A DNA stretch of 64,000 nucleotides. It comes from Pollenia angustigena (Eukaryota; Arthropoda; Insecta; Diptera; Polleniidae). The notes under the pieces were generated by a model. The model ran no database searches and was not told the DNA's origin. It saw nothing but the letters and a program-made list of their open reading frames with translations. The DNA lies in assembly GCA_930367215.1 (NCBI GenBank), contig OV884056.1:321934709-321998708 (forward strand). The letters are read 5' to 3'. Below are positions 12,170 through 22,954 of this stretch, piece after piece (position 1 is the stretch's first letter; each line of letters starts with the position of its first letter). The translations under genes and the position numbers were made by a program.

Positions 12170-12840
12170 GGCCGTTACACACTATCCCACAAATTTTTTT
12201 TTTTTTTTTTTGGCTTTCTTAAAACTAAAATTTTTTTGGCGAACTAATCATAGTTATATTGCCAGGGTATCACACAAATTTTAGGAGCCTCAACCGCAAA
12301 GTCCTCGTTCGACCTAAACCTTCGCATAGGAAGGCGAGAGCTTCCAGAATCCGCTCCAGAGTATATTGGTCTCCACCAGTAATCTTCTGAGTTTTTTTCT
12401 TGGTACTCCACCAGTAAAACGTCTGAGTTATATTGGTTCTCCACCAGTCACATGAGTTATAATTGGTTCTCCACCAAACAAAACCTCAAATTGAGGTTAA
12501 AAACGATTGCATATAGTTAATGCAGATACCGCAAAAACTGTAACTCGGTACAGTTATACGACGCCGAAACACTAACCAATGCGGGGTGACACCGCAAAAC
12601 GCAACAAAAGCAGACAAACAAAAACGACCTGTTTGCCCTTAAGAAATAATGACAAAAAGCGCGAGCTGCTTCTCCACTTAGAGCAGTTTTACGAGTGCAC
12701 AAATTCTTTCGTATTTTATGAAAATGCTTCCCTAATCTAATTATTGTTTATAAATTTTCAAAAAACAATAACAACTTATCATGCCAGGGTTGCATTTTCC
12801 TAAAATACGTAAGACTTTGTGAGATAGTGTGTAACGGCCT
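12170..12840. mobile_element. PIF/Harbinger-like MITE
   Basis: The ends are AGGCCGTTACACACTATC and its inverted copy, and the element is flanked by TAA (12167-12169 and 12841-12843). A 3-bp TWA duplication with these termini fits PIF/Harbinger. No transposase is present. It contains the short tandem array at 12363-12480. Confidence 0.75.
12363..12480. repeat. Short tandem repeat array (about 30-bp period)
   Basis: About four imperfect units share TTGGT-CTCCACCAGT followed in most units by a GAGTT segment. It lies within the Harbinger-like MITE. Confidence 0.65.
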
Positions 12841-12992
12841 TAAATAAAATGAATTCCTAATACATATTGGTATTTTCTTTTAAAAATTTGGCACTTTTGA
12901 AAAAAAAATTTTTTTCTTGCGTAAACAAGATTTTTTTTCTGAGATAACAAGATTTTTTCTAAAAATATATGGTAAGGCTGATTACAGGTCAT

Positions 12993-14163
12993 CAGTGTTG
13001 CCAAAACTAGGTGACCAAAAATGGCTAAATTTACGGAAAAAAATGGCTAAAAAATTGCTAAAAAAAAAAAATAGAATAAACGTAACTTAATATTTTGATA
13101 GATAATTATTTTAAATTGATTAAGCTTGAGGTCTTTTTATAAAAAATTATATTATATTTAATTATTTCTCAATATTTCGCTAACCTTTGGTTAGCATCTT
13201 CAGGAAATTAACAAAATTTTTATATAAAAATAATAAAAAAGCTTAATCAATTTTAAATAATTATAATAAAAAGGTCAAGTAATACTAAATAACATTTTGA
13301 TAGATATTTAAAAAATTCGATGTCGTTATTGTTCATCTCATAGGAATCACTCGGGCCTATTATTTTTAATAATTTGAAGGTAAATCATAACAACGACAAC
13401 ATTTACCTAACAATAAAAACAAGTAAGAAAGTATAGTCGGTCAACACCACATTAGAACCTATGTACCAAATTTTATCAAATAATCTCCAAAACAGCCAGC
13501 CAGCCAGCAGGACAAACATCGTTAATTCGACTCAGCAAGTGATTCTGATTCAATCGGTATACGTAAAGGTGGGCTAAGGACCAATATTTTAAGGTGTTAC
13601 AGACATCAGCACAAACGCATCGTACCCTCTCCACTATTGTGGTGCTGGTATAAATATTTTATTAATAAAATCGAATTAACGGTTCCTTAATGTATCCTTT
13701 TTCTCAAATTACTTTAAACGATGTTTACTTGGGTAAATACCCTCTCTACTCCATCATTAGACCATGCAACTGAGAGAAACTATTCTGAAATTTCTAAAAA
13801 AAAAATTTTGCCGCCTGCATCTCTTTATTGAAATACTTGCAGCCAGAAAGAAACACCGATGTTTATGTTGATCCATTTTATAAATTTAATATTGGACTAC
13901 TTTTGCTTTTTTTTTTTGAAAGATGTTTTATCATCATAGTTTATAGCGATTTCCAACATTTGTAAAAGTTGTGATTTAAATGAAATGAGTTTGAATTGTT
14001 AAAAATTTTTATTTTACTTTAATACATTTTTATAAGAAATGTAAAATTATTATTTTAAAAGAAAAACGGCAAAAAAAAATTATGGCTAAATAAGTTGAAA
14101 AATGGCTAAACAGGATGAAAAATTGCTAAATCTAGCCACTAAATGGCTAAATTGGCAACGCTG
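12993..14163 (+). mobile_element. Non-autonomous hAT element
   Basis: The ends are CAGTGTTGCCAAAAC at the left and CAGCGTTGCCAATTT read from the right. The 8-bp duplication is CAGGTCAT (12985-12992) and CAGCTCAT (14164-14171), one mismatch. Subterminal ATGGCTAAA repeats are frequent at both ends. There is no transposase. Copy B of the host repeat (around 56600) has an uninterrupted CAGCTCAT at the corresponding place, which confirms the insertion boundaries. It contains dispersed repeat R1 at 13415-13660. Confidence 0.85.
13415..13660 (+). repeat. Dispersed repeat R1
   Basis: It starts ACAAGTAAGAAAGTATAGTCGG and carries GTGATTCTGA, GGACCAATATTTTAA and CCCTCTCCACTATTGTGGTG near the end. Other copies are at 20630-21180, 58652-59115 and 59844-60127 (minus). 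It is non-coding. I associate this type of repeat with calyptrate fly genomes. Confidence 0.75.
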
Positions 14164-14756
14164 CAGCTCATTCTCATTTTTGTTCAAAAACTCCTATCTG
14201 CTTATTTCAATGTTCAAATCGATAAAATTTGAATTTGTAAATAGTGCTTTCAGACATATAAGCGCGAATATCTGGATTTAAGAAAAAAATTAACATATGT
14301 ATGATTAAGACGTTGTTGTTTAATAAATAAAAAATAAAGTTTAGTCAATACTCTTAGAGTTATCGAAAAAAATCAGTTTTTTTGCTCTCCTGTGAAATTG
14401 TAATTTTGCTAATAGCACTATTTAAAAAATAACCCTCGATATGTTAATTGAAATGAGTTTTGAACAAAGAATTAAGACTATGGATTTTAAAATCAGTCGA
14501 AAATCATCACACCTGCCAAAAAGGATCGTTTTGAATTCGATCGATTTTCATGACATAACTGAATATCATTTCGATATTCTTTGTTATACCATTTAAATAA
14601 ATCTAATAGTTTGCACAAACTAGGATATAAAAACTATGTAATCAAAAGATAAACAGTTAAGTTATATCAATTTTGTCTTCACACTAATTTGTGAGTTAAA
14701 GATTTTTATATTTACAGCTAAAAAAATGATTGTATACTTATATAACTATAACTTAC

Positions 14757-14907
14757 AAATTGATTCCAATCGTTTGACACTGCGACTCGTGTTTATATAA
14801 AGAAATCTTATGCCCACCAGAAAAACAACTATTACAATTGCAGGAACTAACAGCCAATAATTTGCAATTGCTACTATTATCAGTACACCTGATACGTCAA
14901 TGGCGAA
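14757..14907 (-). CDS. ABCC4/MRP4-type transporter, short TMD2 exon
   Basis: This 151-bp exon is not apparent as a long ORF because it lacks an internal ATG. On the minus strand TTGTAG is followed by a reading frame starting FAIDVSGVLIIVAIANYW and ending TSRSVKRLESI, then donor GTAAGT. The two hydrophobic stretches and the terminal (T)SR(S/D)VKRLES motif are conserved at this place in MRP4-like proteins and lead into (S)RSPVYS at the start of the next exon. Phase 0 in and phase 1 out match the neighbouring exons exactly. Confidence 0.92.
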
Positions 14908-15263
14908 CTACAATGTTAAGAAGTTTAAACAAAATTAAGTAAATAAGTTAATACTTTATATTTGATATCTATTTTGAAGACACGCAGATAGGGATTTTCG
15001 GAAAAAGAGACATTAACTTTGCAATTTACAGTTTAATTTCCGTATTTAAAATTTTTTTTTAGAGATTTAGTCAAGATTAATATTACAATTTGGTATCTAT
15101 ACCTTGACTTAAATTGATGGTTCTATAAAATCCAAAAATGTGATAAATTCACGGCCAAAAATTATCGCTCTTAATATCTGACTTTTGTTTCCAAAGTCCT
15201 TAAAATTGCAGATTAATATGTCATTCTTTTTTCAAAAATCCTTTAATGTGTGACAGTTCTTAC

Positions 15264-15639
15264 CGATAAGCAATCCATTAATGTGTGAGGTAAATCTGCG
15301 TCTACAGTTCGAATATCTTTTGAAAAGCGATTCAAAATGCGTCCTGAAGAGTTTGTGTTAAAAAAGTACATACTAGTACGTGTAATTCCTTGAAATAAAC
15401 GATCGTGTAACTTTAAAGAAATTCTCAAGCACATTCGAAAAAACCCAAAAGTACGCAACAAATACACAACTAAGGTGGCGCCCAACATAATAGAATAAAT
15501 AATTACTCTTTTTTGTCTCTCAGTTGCATTTTCCTGCAAAAGTTTATTGGAAGTCTTATCTAAAATGGTATCATTTTTACTAAAGGACACATCATCTGCA
15601 CCGACATAAAATGATTTTTTATTTTCTTCCCATATGACC
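15264..15639 (-). CDS. ABCC4/MRP4-type transporter, TMD2 exon
   Basis: The exon continues the second membrane domain. An extracellular-loop-like stretch with NATERQKR is followed by a hydrophobic helix (SIMLGATLVVYLLRTF) and the conserved ABCC motif SGRILNRFSKDI ahead of DADLPHTLMD. The acceptor TGCAG precedes 15639 and the donor GTAAG is at 15263-15259. The intron to the preceding exon is only 63 bp, a normal short fly intron and a strong contrast with the 13.7-kb intron further upstream. The join to the next exon is in phase 0. Confidence 0.93.
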
Positions 15640-15702
15640 CTGCAAAAGAAGTTGCCGAAAATTCACTAAAATAAATTTAAATTATGTAACAATAAAACTT
15701 AC

Positions 15703-17715
15703 CATCGTGATAAAAAGTAATCTACACCATTTAACATTAAACGTGCACATACGAAAAGTCCAACTATTAGAAATAATATGAACGTGCTTTCAAGAGCTTT
15801 AAAATATGAAAGATAAACATCAAGCTTAACAGAACCTACAGCTTGAGCTTCTTTGTTTGTATCTTCAACAGGCTTTTCATCCGGTCTTAACAAATGATAA
15901 TAATGTTCCACGCTTTTCTCTGAATCACTTCTAGACAGGTGGCTGGATACACTTCCTTCATCGCCAGCCGTGTCCCCTCCCCCACATTCATGATGGGTTT
16001 GAGCCAAAAATTTAAACTGTTTAGACCTTTGCAATTCCTGATAACTTCCCTGCGCAACAATACGACCTGATCCCATCAGTAGAAGGTGTTCTACGTCGAA
16101 CAAATACTGCAATTGATGTGTAACTAATATTCGAATTTTCGACGACAAGAAATCATTAATGCACCTTTCGAAAATGTGCTTTCCGACATGAGTATCTACA
16201 GCAGATAAAGGATCGTCTAAAAGGTAAATATCCGCTTTACGGTAAACCGCTCTAGCTAAATTTATGCGAGCTTTTTGACCACCACTGAGACTAACACCAC
16301 GTTCACCAACTACTGTCAGATCTCCTCGTGGTAGTAACTCAAGGTCTCTCTCTAGAGCGCATACTTTTAAGACACGCTTATATCGCCTTTCGTTATAATC
16401 TTCAACAAAAACAACGTTATCCCGTATTGAACCTTCAAACACCCATGGCTCTTGAGAGCAGTAAGATACTTTTCCATTTACGACTACTTCTCCAGAATCG
16501 ATTATTACTTCTCCCAAAAGAGCATTAAGGAAAGTCGATTTACCTGAACCTACTGGACCCACGATCGCAGCCAAAGTTGCATCATTTATTTCGACATTTA
16601 AATTAAAAAGAGCTGGACTTACGCAGTCTTGTGAACTCTCGCTATCCCATGTTGCTGTTGCATTGCACATAACAACGCCTTTGTACTCGGAATTCTCATT
16701 TAAAGTCCTTACATTTTGCGCTGGACTTTTTTTAGTGGCGCTCCTAATGCCCACATGATCAAATTGTTCCACTGTGTTTTTATTTTGGTCTTTATTTAGC
16801 AATTTGTCCGACTTTTTCTTTTTGCATTTCTTCTGCATTTTTAGTGGAGCCTCTGCTCGGTCGCCGTCCATTAGGAATTCTTTGCATCTTTTGGCCGAGA
16901 CGTAGGCCTCAGCAATAAATGTTATAGAGAGTGGCCAGAAATGAACCATTGAATCGTTTAACATATTAAAATATGAAGACACTGTATAAACCCGTTTTGC
17001 TGTTAAAGCGTCGCCCATATAGACATATGAAACCAATGAAAGGAACACTGAAAGGGGAGATATCATGGATGTACAACTTAGAGCAGCATATATATAAGAT
17101 GTTCCCCGTATAGCTTTCACTTCTTTTAATCTTACGTCAGCAATAACTTTCGCAAATGACTTTTCCCATGCATACATTTTTATAACCTGTATTCCTTGTA
17201 TGATTTCATTCATTAACTTAACACGCATATCTGTGCGTTCCGCCGTTTTCTGTCTATAGTAAGCAGCTTTTTTTGCAGCCCATGCTTGTAAAGGAATGAA
17301 GCTCAACATAAATGCCACACCAATTACAGCTGACATACCGATTTCACGGTACATTAAATAACCAATAACTAGCGATTCGATCGGACCCTTCCATGTGTCG
17401 TGTAAAAAACATAAAGCCACGTCGAATTTTCCCAAATCATTTGATAATATATTGATAGCACGGGCACGCAAACCATCATTGCATGCACTTTTAGAAATCT
17501 GCAAACATTTACGATATATCAAACCCGATAAGGCTAAACGAATTTTTGTGCCAACTTGAAATATGTAGAATATGAATGGATGGAATGTAAGAACAGGTAC
17601 TATTGAGCACAAAACTATGCCGCTGGCAAAGAGAAAAGCATCTTTTTTGCTTATCGCGGTTTGCTCGTTTGCGAAATAAGCCACAAGTCCACCCAGGAAC
17701 AAAGGTTGCAATGCT
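15703..17715 (-). CDS. ABCC4/MRP4-type transporter, TMD1-NBD1 exon
   Basis: This exon of about 670 codons carries most of the first membrane domain, the linker and the whole first ATP-binding domain of an ABC subfamily C exporter, a plasma-membrane pump for organic anions and conjugates in this family. Visible motifs are the intracellular-loop signature KMYAWEKSF, Walker A GPVGSGKST (about residue 384), the Q-loop CSQEPWVF, signature LSGGQKARI (about 472), Walker B IYLLDDPLSAVD, and an H-loop histidine in LVTHQLQYL. A Lys-rich linker (KCKKKKSDK) lies before NBD1. The acceptor is TTTTCAG before 17715 and the donor GTAAG is at 15702-15698. The frame is open throughout, so this part of the gene looks functional. 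The exon ends in TMD2 (YFLSRW), in phase 2. Confidence 0.95.
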
Positions 17716-17954
17716 CTGAAAAGAAATAATGTACATATTCATTATGAACAATTATTAAAATACGGCTTATTTGAACAATTGAAGCGGAGCCGCGAATAAC
17801 GTTTAAAGTTACAAAATAATAATTTTTCAGAAGAAAAAACAACAATAAACAGTAGTGGAGAATGTAAGAAAAGATAAACTTACTGTTTATTGTTCCTGTT
17901 TTTGTGTAAGCTGTTGCTGTTGCTTATAATTCTTATTCGCTTTACAGTTTTATT

Positions 17955-18140
17955 TGTTAAATATCTTTAGTTTTTCTAAAATCTTTGGAGTAAGTTTCCT
18001 GACGATCTGGCCTAAGCAACCAGTGAAATGCGCACAGGAATAGCTTATCCCTTCACCAATAAATTTCAGTGTTTTTATCAAGAATAAAAATTGGGAATTA
18101 AGCATGACAAACAAAATCATGTCAATAAAAAATTTTGTGA
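17955..18140 (+). repeat. Dispersed repeat, inverted partner at 57350-57540
   Basis: Landmarks such as CTAAAATCTTTGG, GTTTCCTGA, CCAGTGAAATGCG and GGGAATTAAGC recur as the reverse complement at 57350-57540. No ORF or terminal structure was seen. Confidence 0.6.
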
Positions 18141-18240
18141 TCCCAAGAAAATTACTTTAAAATTTTTTTATGTATTTGACACGTAATCTTTATTTAAAAT
18201 TGCCCGCTGAATCCGAATAGGAAGTCAGAATGCTCCAAAG

Positions 18241-19186
18241 CAGGGTTGTCAGATTTGGCGATTTCTCGCCAAACGTGGCGATTTTCAAACATGTTTGGCG
18301 ACCTAATTTTTGATTTGGCGACATGGCGAATTTTTGGCGGTTTATAAAATAGTTAAAATCGCCAACTGGCTATTTTTGATGACCTATGAATTTGTTTTGA
18401 AATTCGTTTAGTTCAATAATATAATTTTAATTCTCGTATTTTTATGAATGACATTTGAGGCAATCAGTCTATAAACATTTTCACATTACGTATGTGGCAA
18501 TTTATTATCACAGATAAAATACGTTGTTGTTAGTGATATTTTAAAGATTTTTATGAATCCTATCATACCTTTGGACGTTTATGAAACACAATGAAAAAAA
18601 ATTAGCGTTGGTTAATTGGAAAGATAACTAAATAAGTTTAGGCCAACATTTTAAAGCTACAAGGATACGGCAGGTACGTACAATATCAAGGACTTTACTT
18701 TGGCTGTCCTTTATATGCGGTAATTACAACTAGTAATGCGTGTGTTGAAACTATGAACTCCACTAAAACTCGCCTTTGAATTAGAATGCAATACGAACTT
18801 CTAGACGCGTTATTAGGAGTTATAAGTTATATGAATGGGAATAGTACATTTTGCACTTCTTTTGTACTTTCGTTGACAAAGTATTCCAAATAAGAAGACA
18901 AATAGCGAGTCTTCCCGGTGAAGCGTTTAGATATATAATAAAAGTGCAACTACTGTATTTCTAATATTTGTTTAGTACTAACCGCAAAAATTGCTTATTT
19001 GTAGGTTTAAATAGACTACTATAAATTATTTTATAGTAAACATCGTACCTTTTTTGTGTTTACTAACTATATTTATTTCGCTCTATATAAAAATTAAAAA
19101 AAATTTAAAAAATATGTATTTTATTGTCAAAAACTTGTAAACAAAGGCTTTGGCGATTTTGGCGATTTTTGATATTGAATTTGGCG
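18241..19186 (+). mobile_element. hAT-like element with transposase remnant
   Basis: The left end CAGGGTTGTCAGATTTGGCG is hAT-like and is followed by repeated TGGCGATTT or TGGCGA units, also seen at 19140-19186. Around 18727-18830 the plus frame reads SNACVETMNSTKTRLRIRMQ, a decayed hATC domain. The homologue at 60490-61600 has the better-preserved NASVER. The right terminus is not clear. The element interrupts the foldback copy. Confidence 0.65.
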
Positions 19187-19564
19187 AAAAGTAGAACAGT
19201 TTTCGAGACATGCCAAAATAACCGTTATTTGTGTTTTTAACAAAGCTGTAGCTCGTTTCTGTATTTCTCGCATCGTAAAATTTCTTACATGAAGTGTGAA
19301 ACAAAAAATTCCATCGTTTCTCGATTTATGAGATAAAAGTGTTTCTGTATTTGAATGCGAAAACAGACACAACAAATTCTGTTTATACTGGAATATTTCC
19401 AGTAATTAAGTGTCAAATAAAAGCGAAACGTCAACAAAAGAAATAAATATAATAAAAACAGGGCTGCCAGATTTGACGAGTTATCGTCATCTTGACGATT
19501 TTTTGTTCCGATATTAACAAAGTGACGTTTTGATGATTTTTGCTAAAAAAGTGACGAAAGCAAA

Positions 19565-19790
19565 AGCAAAAACAAAATCAAAAATATTTTATAATTTTGT
19601 TGTTACTTTCTATAGAAATTCATCTTGAATTTTTAAATTTCAAACACTTCTATTTTGTGGCGTTGAAAATTGAAAAAAAAAATAATATGAATGTCTGTAG
19701 AAAGCAACAACAAATTAATAAAATATGTTTGATTTTGTTTTTGCTTTTAATGAAATTGTTGGCGTTGCGTTTTACACTTAGTCTTCGAAA
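19565..19790. mobile_element. Palindromic MITE (family of 29950-30175)
   Basis: It shares TTTTGTTGTTACTTTCTATAG, TTTCAAACAC, TGTGGCGTTGAAAAT and TTGGCGTTGCGTTTTACA with 29950-30175. Its two halves are complementary over AAATATTTT…GTTGTT and TCTGTAGAAAGCAACAAC. Open frames across it have no coding character. Confidence 0.65.
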
Positions 19791-20397
19791 TAAGATGATT
19801 GTTAATATTTTTATATGTTTGTTTATTAGAAAAAAAGATATCTTTAGAAACAAGGGTTACATTTTTATATTTATCCCTATTGTGAAAATTGTCCTCGAAA
19901 TTGTTTGTCTCTTCCCTAAAAAATGTATCGGCAAAAGCAAAATTTCGAGGGAAAGTAATGGACCGACTTGGCTTATTTTGAACATTTAATACTTCTTATA
20001 TACATATACAAAATATGATTGATATTTGATATTCTTATCTTATATGTGCACTTTTGTGCCAAAACCATTATTCCGGCAAGAAAGAAATTTGTTTGTCTCC
20101 CAGTAAAAACTTTTTCAAAATGGATAGCTTCTTTCACTTGTTATTTAGTAGCTTTCTTCCATAAGAACTTCGATAACTACTTTTTTTCTGGATGTATTTA
20201 GATAAAAAAAATGACTTACTTTTGAATTTGTTCATTTTTGCACAACCCTTGTAAAATTCATTAGTTTTTCAGTAGAATTGTATGTAGTGGTTTTATGTGT
20301 TTCTGATTACTTTACTTATTATTTTGTAGGCGAAGATTTTACTGGGTCTTTAACCCGTTTATTTATGAACCGATTTTTTTAATTTTAACTACCAGTA

Positions 20398-21832
20398 CTG
20401 AAATTCTGTAACTTTTTAACGACAAAAAATTGTCGTTAAGTAGTCAAAATTCGTTAGCTACCGAAAATTATCGTTAAGAGCTATTCTGTAATGAAATTTT
20501 AACAATTTTTATCGGCAAAAAATGTCGGTGGCTAACGACACAAAAAAAGTTCTTGTTAAATAATAACGACGATAAATGTACTGTTTACAGATTAAAAATA
20601 TAGAGTGAAGTAGCCAATTTTTAACACAAAAAAAGTAAGAAAGTATAGTCGATCAAGTCCGACTCTACATTTCAGTATATGGGCGATCATGTTTTCGCGA
20701 AAAAGAGTATGTTGTGAGGTTAATATTCACATAAGACATTTTTGTGCCAATATTATCTAAGTAAATACTACGATTATTAGTGTATTCGTATGGGAGCTGG
20801 GTCAAATATGGACCGATTCTAAAAAAATTTGTTTTGGTGATGTATGTAGGTTGCGACAAAATATTTTTGGATCTTATTCAACTCAAATGTCTATAAAACA
20901 AAATGGCTATTAATAGGCACAAAATCCTATTCCGGAAAGAAGTTTTCATGTGGGATATTAAAATTAAATAACTGCTTCTCACCATTACAAAAAAGCTTCG
21001 ACCTTGTGACAATAAACGCATATGTGCCAAATTTTATAAAATTATTTTTAAAATTGAGACTTGTAATATGCGCACAAGGTTATCTTGGACAGACTACCAG
21101 CCATCCTGATAGAAGGACGGGCTTCGTTAAATAGATTCTGACATGATGACCAGAACCTTTATTTAAATGTGTTACACCAACATATTTGTTTAGAAATATA
21201 ATCAATAGTGGTATTCACACCGAACTTGTTAATTTGTTTCTCGGTAGTTTGTTAATTTGTTAAAGTTACCAACTGTGAACGACCCCCTTTTTAAAACTTT
21301 GTTAGTCTGGTAACTTTCGTAGTGAAACAACTGAAATATTGCTCTGACACAATTTATTATTCTGGAAAAAATAAAACATGCCACGAGAAAGTGTAAAAAA
21401 ACAAAAGTCAACCATTTAATTACTCATGCTTTGACACAAATAACGTTTGCTGGCGGTAAGTAGTGAGTTACCAACTAACAACTATTTTATCAGGGGTGCC
21501 GTGTCGTTAATTTGTTAAATGTTAATACGGTAGCGCGTTAAATATACAAAAACAAAATGCGTGTAAAAAAGTAACGATTAACGACTAACAAACTAACAAG
21601 CCCGGTGTGAATTCCGCTAATATTTACGCGTTTTCATTCATGTTTTGTTAAAATAAATGCAATAAAGTAAATTTATTTTGTATTTTTTTATTAATTTTAA
21701 AAAATTTTCACTTTGACGTTCTTATATTTTTACCGATATTTGTTTATTTAAAATATCGAGATAAAGTAACCGAGATTTCTCGTTAATTAACGATATCGGT
21801 AGTTAAATTAAAAAAGTTACAGAATTGAGGTA
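20398..21832. mobile_element. TIR element with R1 inside
   Basis: The left end CTGAAATTCTGTAACTTTTT and the right end (minus) CCTCAATTCTGTAACTTTTTT are inverted, each next to TA. Subterminal TCGTTAA and CGTTAAC units recur at both ends. A copy of R1 lies at 20630-21180. Another short stretch with AACTTGTTAATTTGTT-type direct repeats lies at 21220-21610. Confidence 0.6.
20630..21180 (+). repeat. Dispersed repeat R1, diverged copy
   Basis: It starts AAAGTAAGAAAGTATAGTCG and contains ACAAGGTTATCTTGGACAG and GATTCTGACA segments parallel to the other R1 copies. Its 3' end is degenerate at GTGTTACACCAACAT. Confidence 0.6.
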
Positions 21833-22089
21833 CAGGTGTTCTACTAAGTCTATTTCAGGTAAAAAAGAAAAAGATTATAGAAATAGGTAAATTAAAGATT
21901 TATATCTCAGCCATTTGTAAACCGATATAGTTAAATTTCAATAATATACTATTTCGGACTACATACGATATAAATATAAAACAACGTTGTCACTATCAAT
22001 TCCATAAAAACCCAGAATATTTATAATACTGTTATCAAAGCTGATTTAATTTAAAAATTTTCCATTTTGATCTCGGTTTTTGTAAATAT

Positions 22090-22517
22090 TGTTACGAAAG
22101 TTAAATTATCTAAGAATTATTTATAGTTATAGTTATAAGTTATCTTGTAAGTTATAGTTTTATGTTACTTAAAATTGTCATGTATAATTTTCAACACAAC
22201 TGTTATTTTAAAAATAATTCCTATATAAATTTCCCAGTAATTTCTAGAAATGGTTATAGAACATAATAAATAGTTTTTACGGGAAGGTTCAGGAAAAATC
22301 TAGAAATAATTATGAAATATAAAAAGGGGTGACTCATGTAAAATTAGTTTAGTTTGTTTTGAAAAACGGTTCTGTTTGTTACTAACAATTGTGAACAAAA
22401 TAAAGTTTGTTAAGTTGAATAAGTGTGTGTATTTATTTTTATTTGCAATTAAAAGAACTCAACGGTTTATTATAAAGGGAGTAAACCGAACGCGTTTATT
22501 AAAGGAAAAACGTAACA
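22090..22517 (+). mobile_element. LTR of a Ty3/gypsy-type element
   Basis: The 428-bp segment runs from TGTTACGAAAG to AAAAACGTAACA. It is followed after two bases by TGGTGTCAGAAGTG (22520-22533), a primer-binding site that resembles the 3' end of a tRNA-Leu. That tRNA assignment is inference. The 3' part contains an AATAAA-like signal near 22398. It is the first part of the unusual unit ending at 22658. Confidence 0.75.
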
Positions 22518-22559
22518 ATTGGTGTCAGAAGTGAAATTGCAATAAAAAAAAAAAAAAAA

Positions 22560-22658
22560 ATTATACATGACAATTTTAAGTAACATAAAACTATAACTTA
22601 CAAGATAACTTATAACTATAACTATAAATAATTCTTAGATAATTTAACTTTCGTAACA
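22560..22658 (-). repeat. Inverted partial copy of the LTR
   Basis: This stretch is the reverse complement of the first 100 or so bases of the LTR at 22090, ending CTTTCGTAACA. An A-run separates it from the primer-binding site. The whole unit 22090-22658 is flanked by ATAT on both sides. Confidence 0.8.
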
Positions 22659-22954
22659 ATATGTATATATCTATTTTAAAAAAGGATGTATGTTTATTTT
22701 ATTAAGCTTGGTTTCTTTTTGCTTTTGTTAAAATATTTATTTTATTTTTTGTTTAAAATGATATTTTCTCATGCATTTGTGTAACTTCTCCAGGGAAAAA
22801 TAACAATTTTAAATTGGTATCGGATTAAAGAAAATAAATAATATATACTAATAATTGTTAAGGCTAGGGCACGAGCTCTATGTTTGCATTTGTCCTTCAA
22901 GTTTTGCTGAAAAGGTCAACAAGAAAAGGAAAGACAAAGAAAAAATGGAAAAAC

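Larger units (their letters stand above)
11211..12980 (+). mobile_element. hAT element, degenerate
   Basis: The ends are CAGCGTTGCCAT at the left and CAGCCTTACCAT read from the right, flanked by ATTACAGC (11203-11210) and ATTACAGG (12981-12988), an 8-bp duplication with one mismatch. The CAG ends, 8-bp duplication and a hAT dimerisation-domain remnant inside identify the superfamily. Two MITEs (11412-11738 and 12170-12840) are inserted in it. Confidence 0.8.
9948..14432 (+). repeat. Dispersed repeat, copy A (interrupted)
   Basis: Three blocks (9948-10313, 10988-11210 and 14164-14432) are collinear with the reverse complement of 49190-57107 (copy B). Shared landmarks are GCATCCAGCTAAAATTAAG at the start, CTCTCCTGCTAAGT, a GATTATGCG segment, TTTTTGTTCAAA and, at the end, AACCCTCGATAT. 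The unit is about 0.85 kb without insertions and shows no ORF or terminal inverted repeat. In this copy it is broken by a foldback element and two hAT elements. Confidence 0.75.

Noticed and set aside
19597..20201. Plus-strand frames of 130 and 60 codons
   Set aside because: The first crosses a palindromic MITE and both are Lys/Phe/Ile-rich without motifs.
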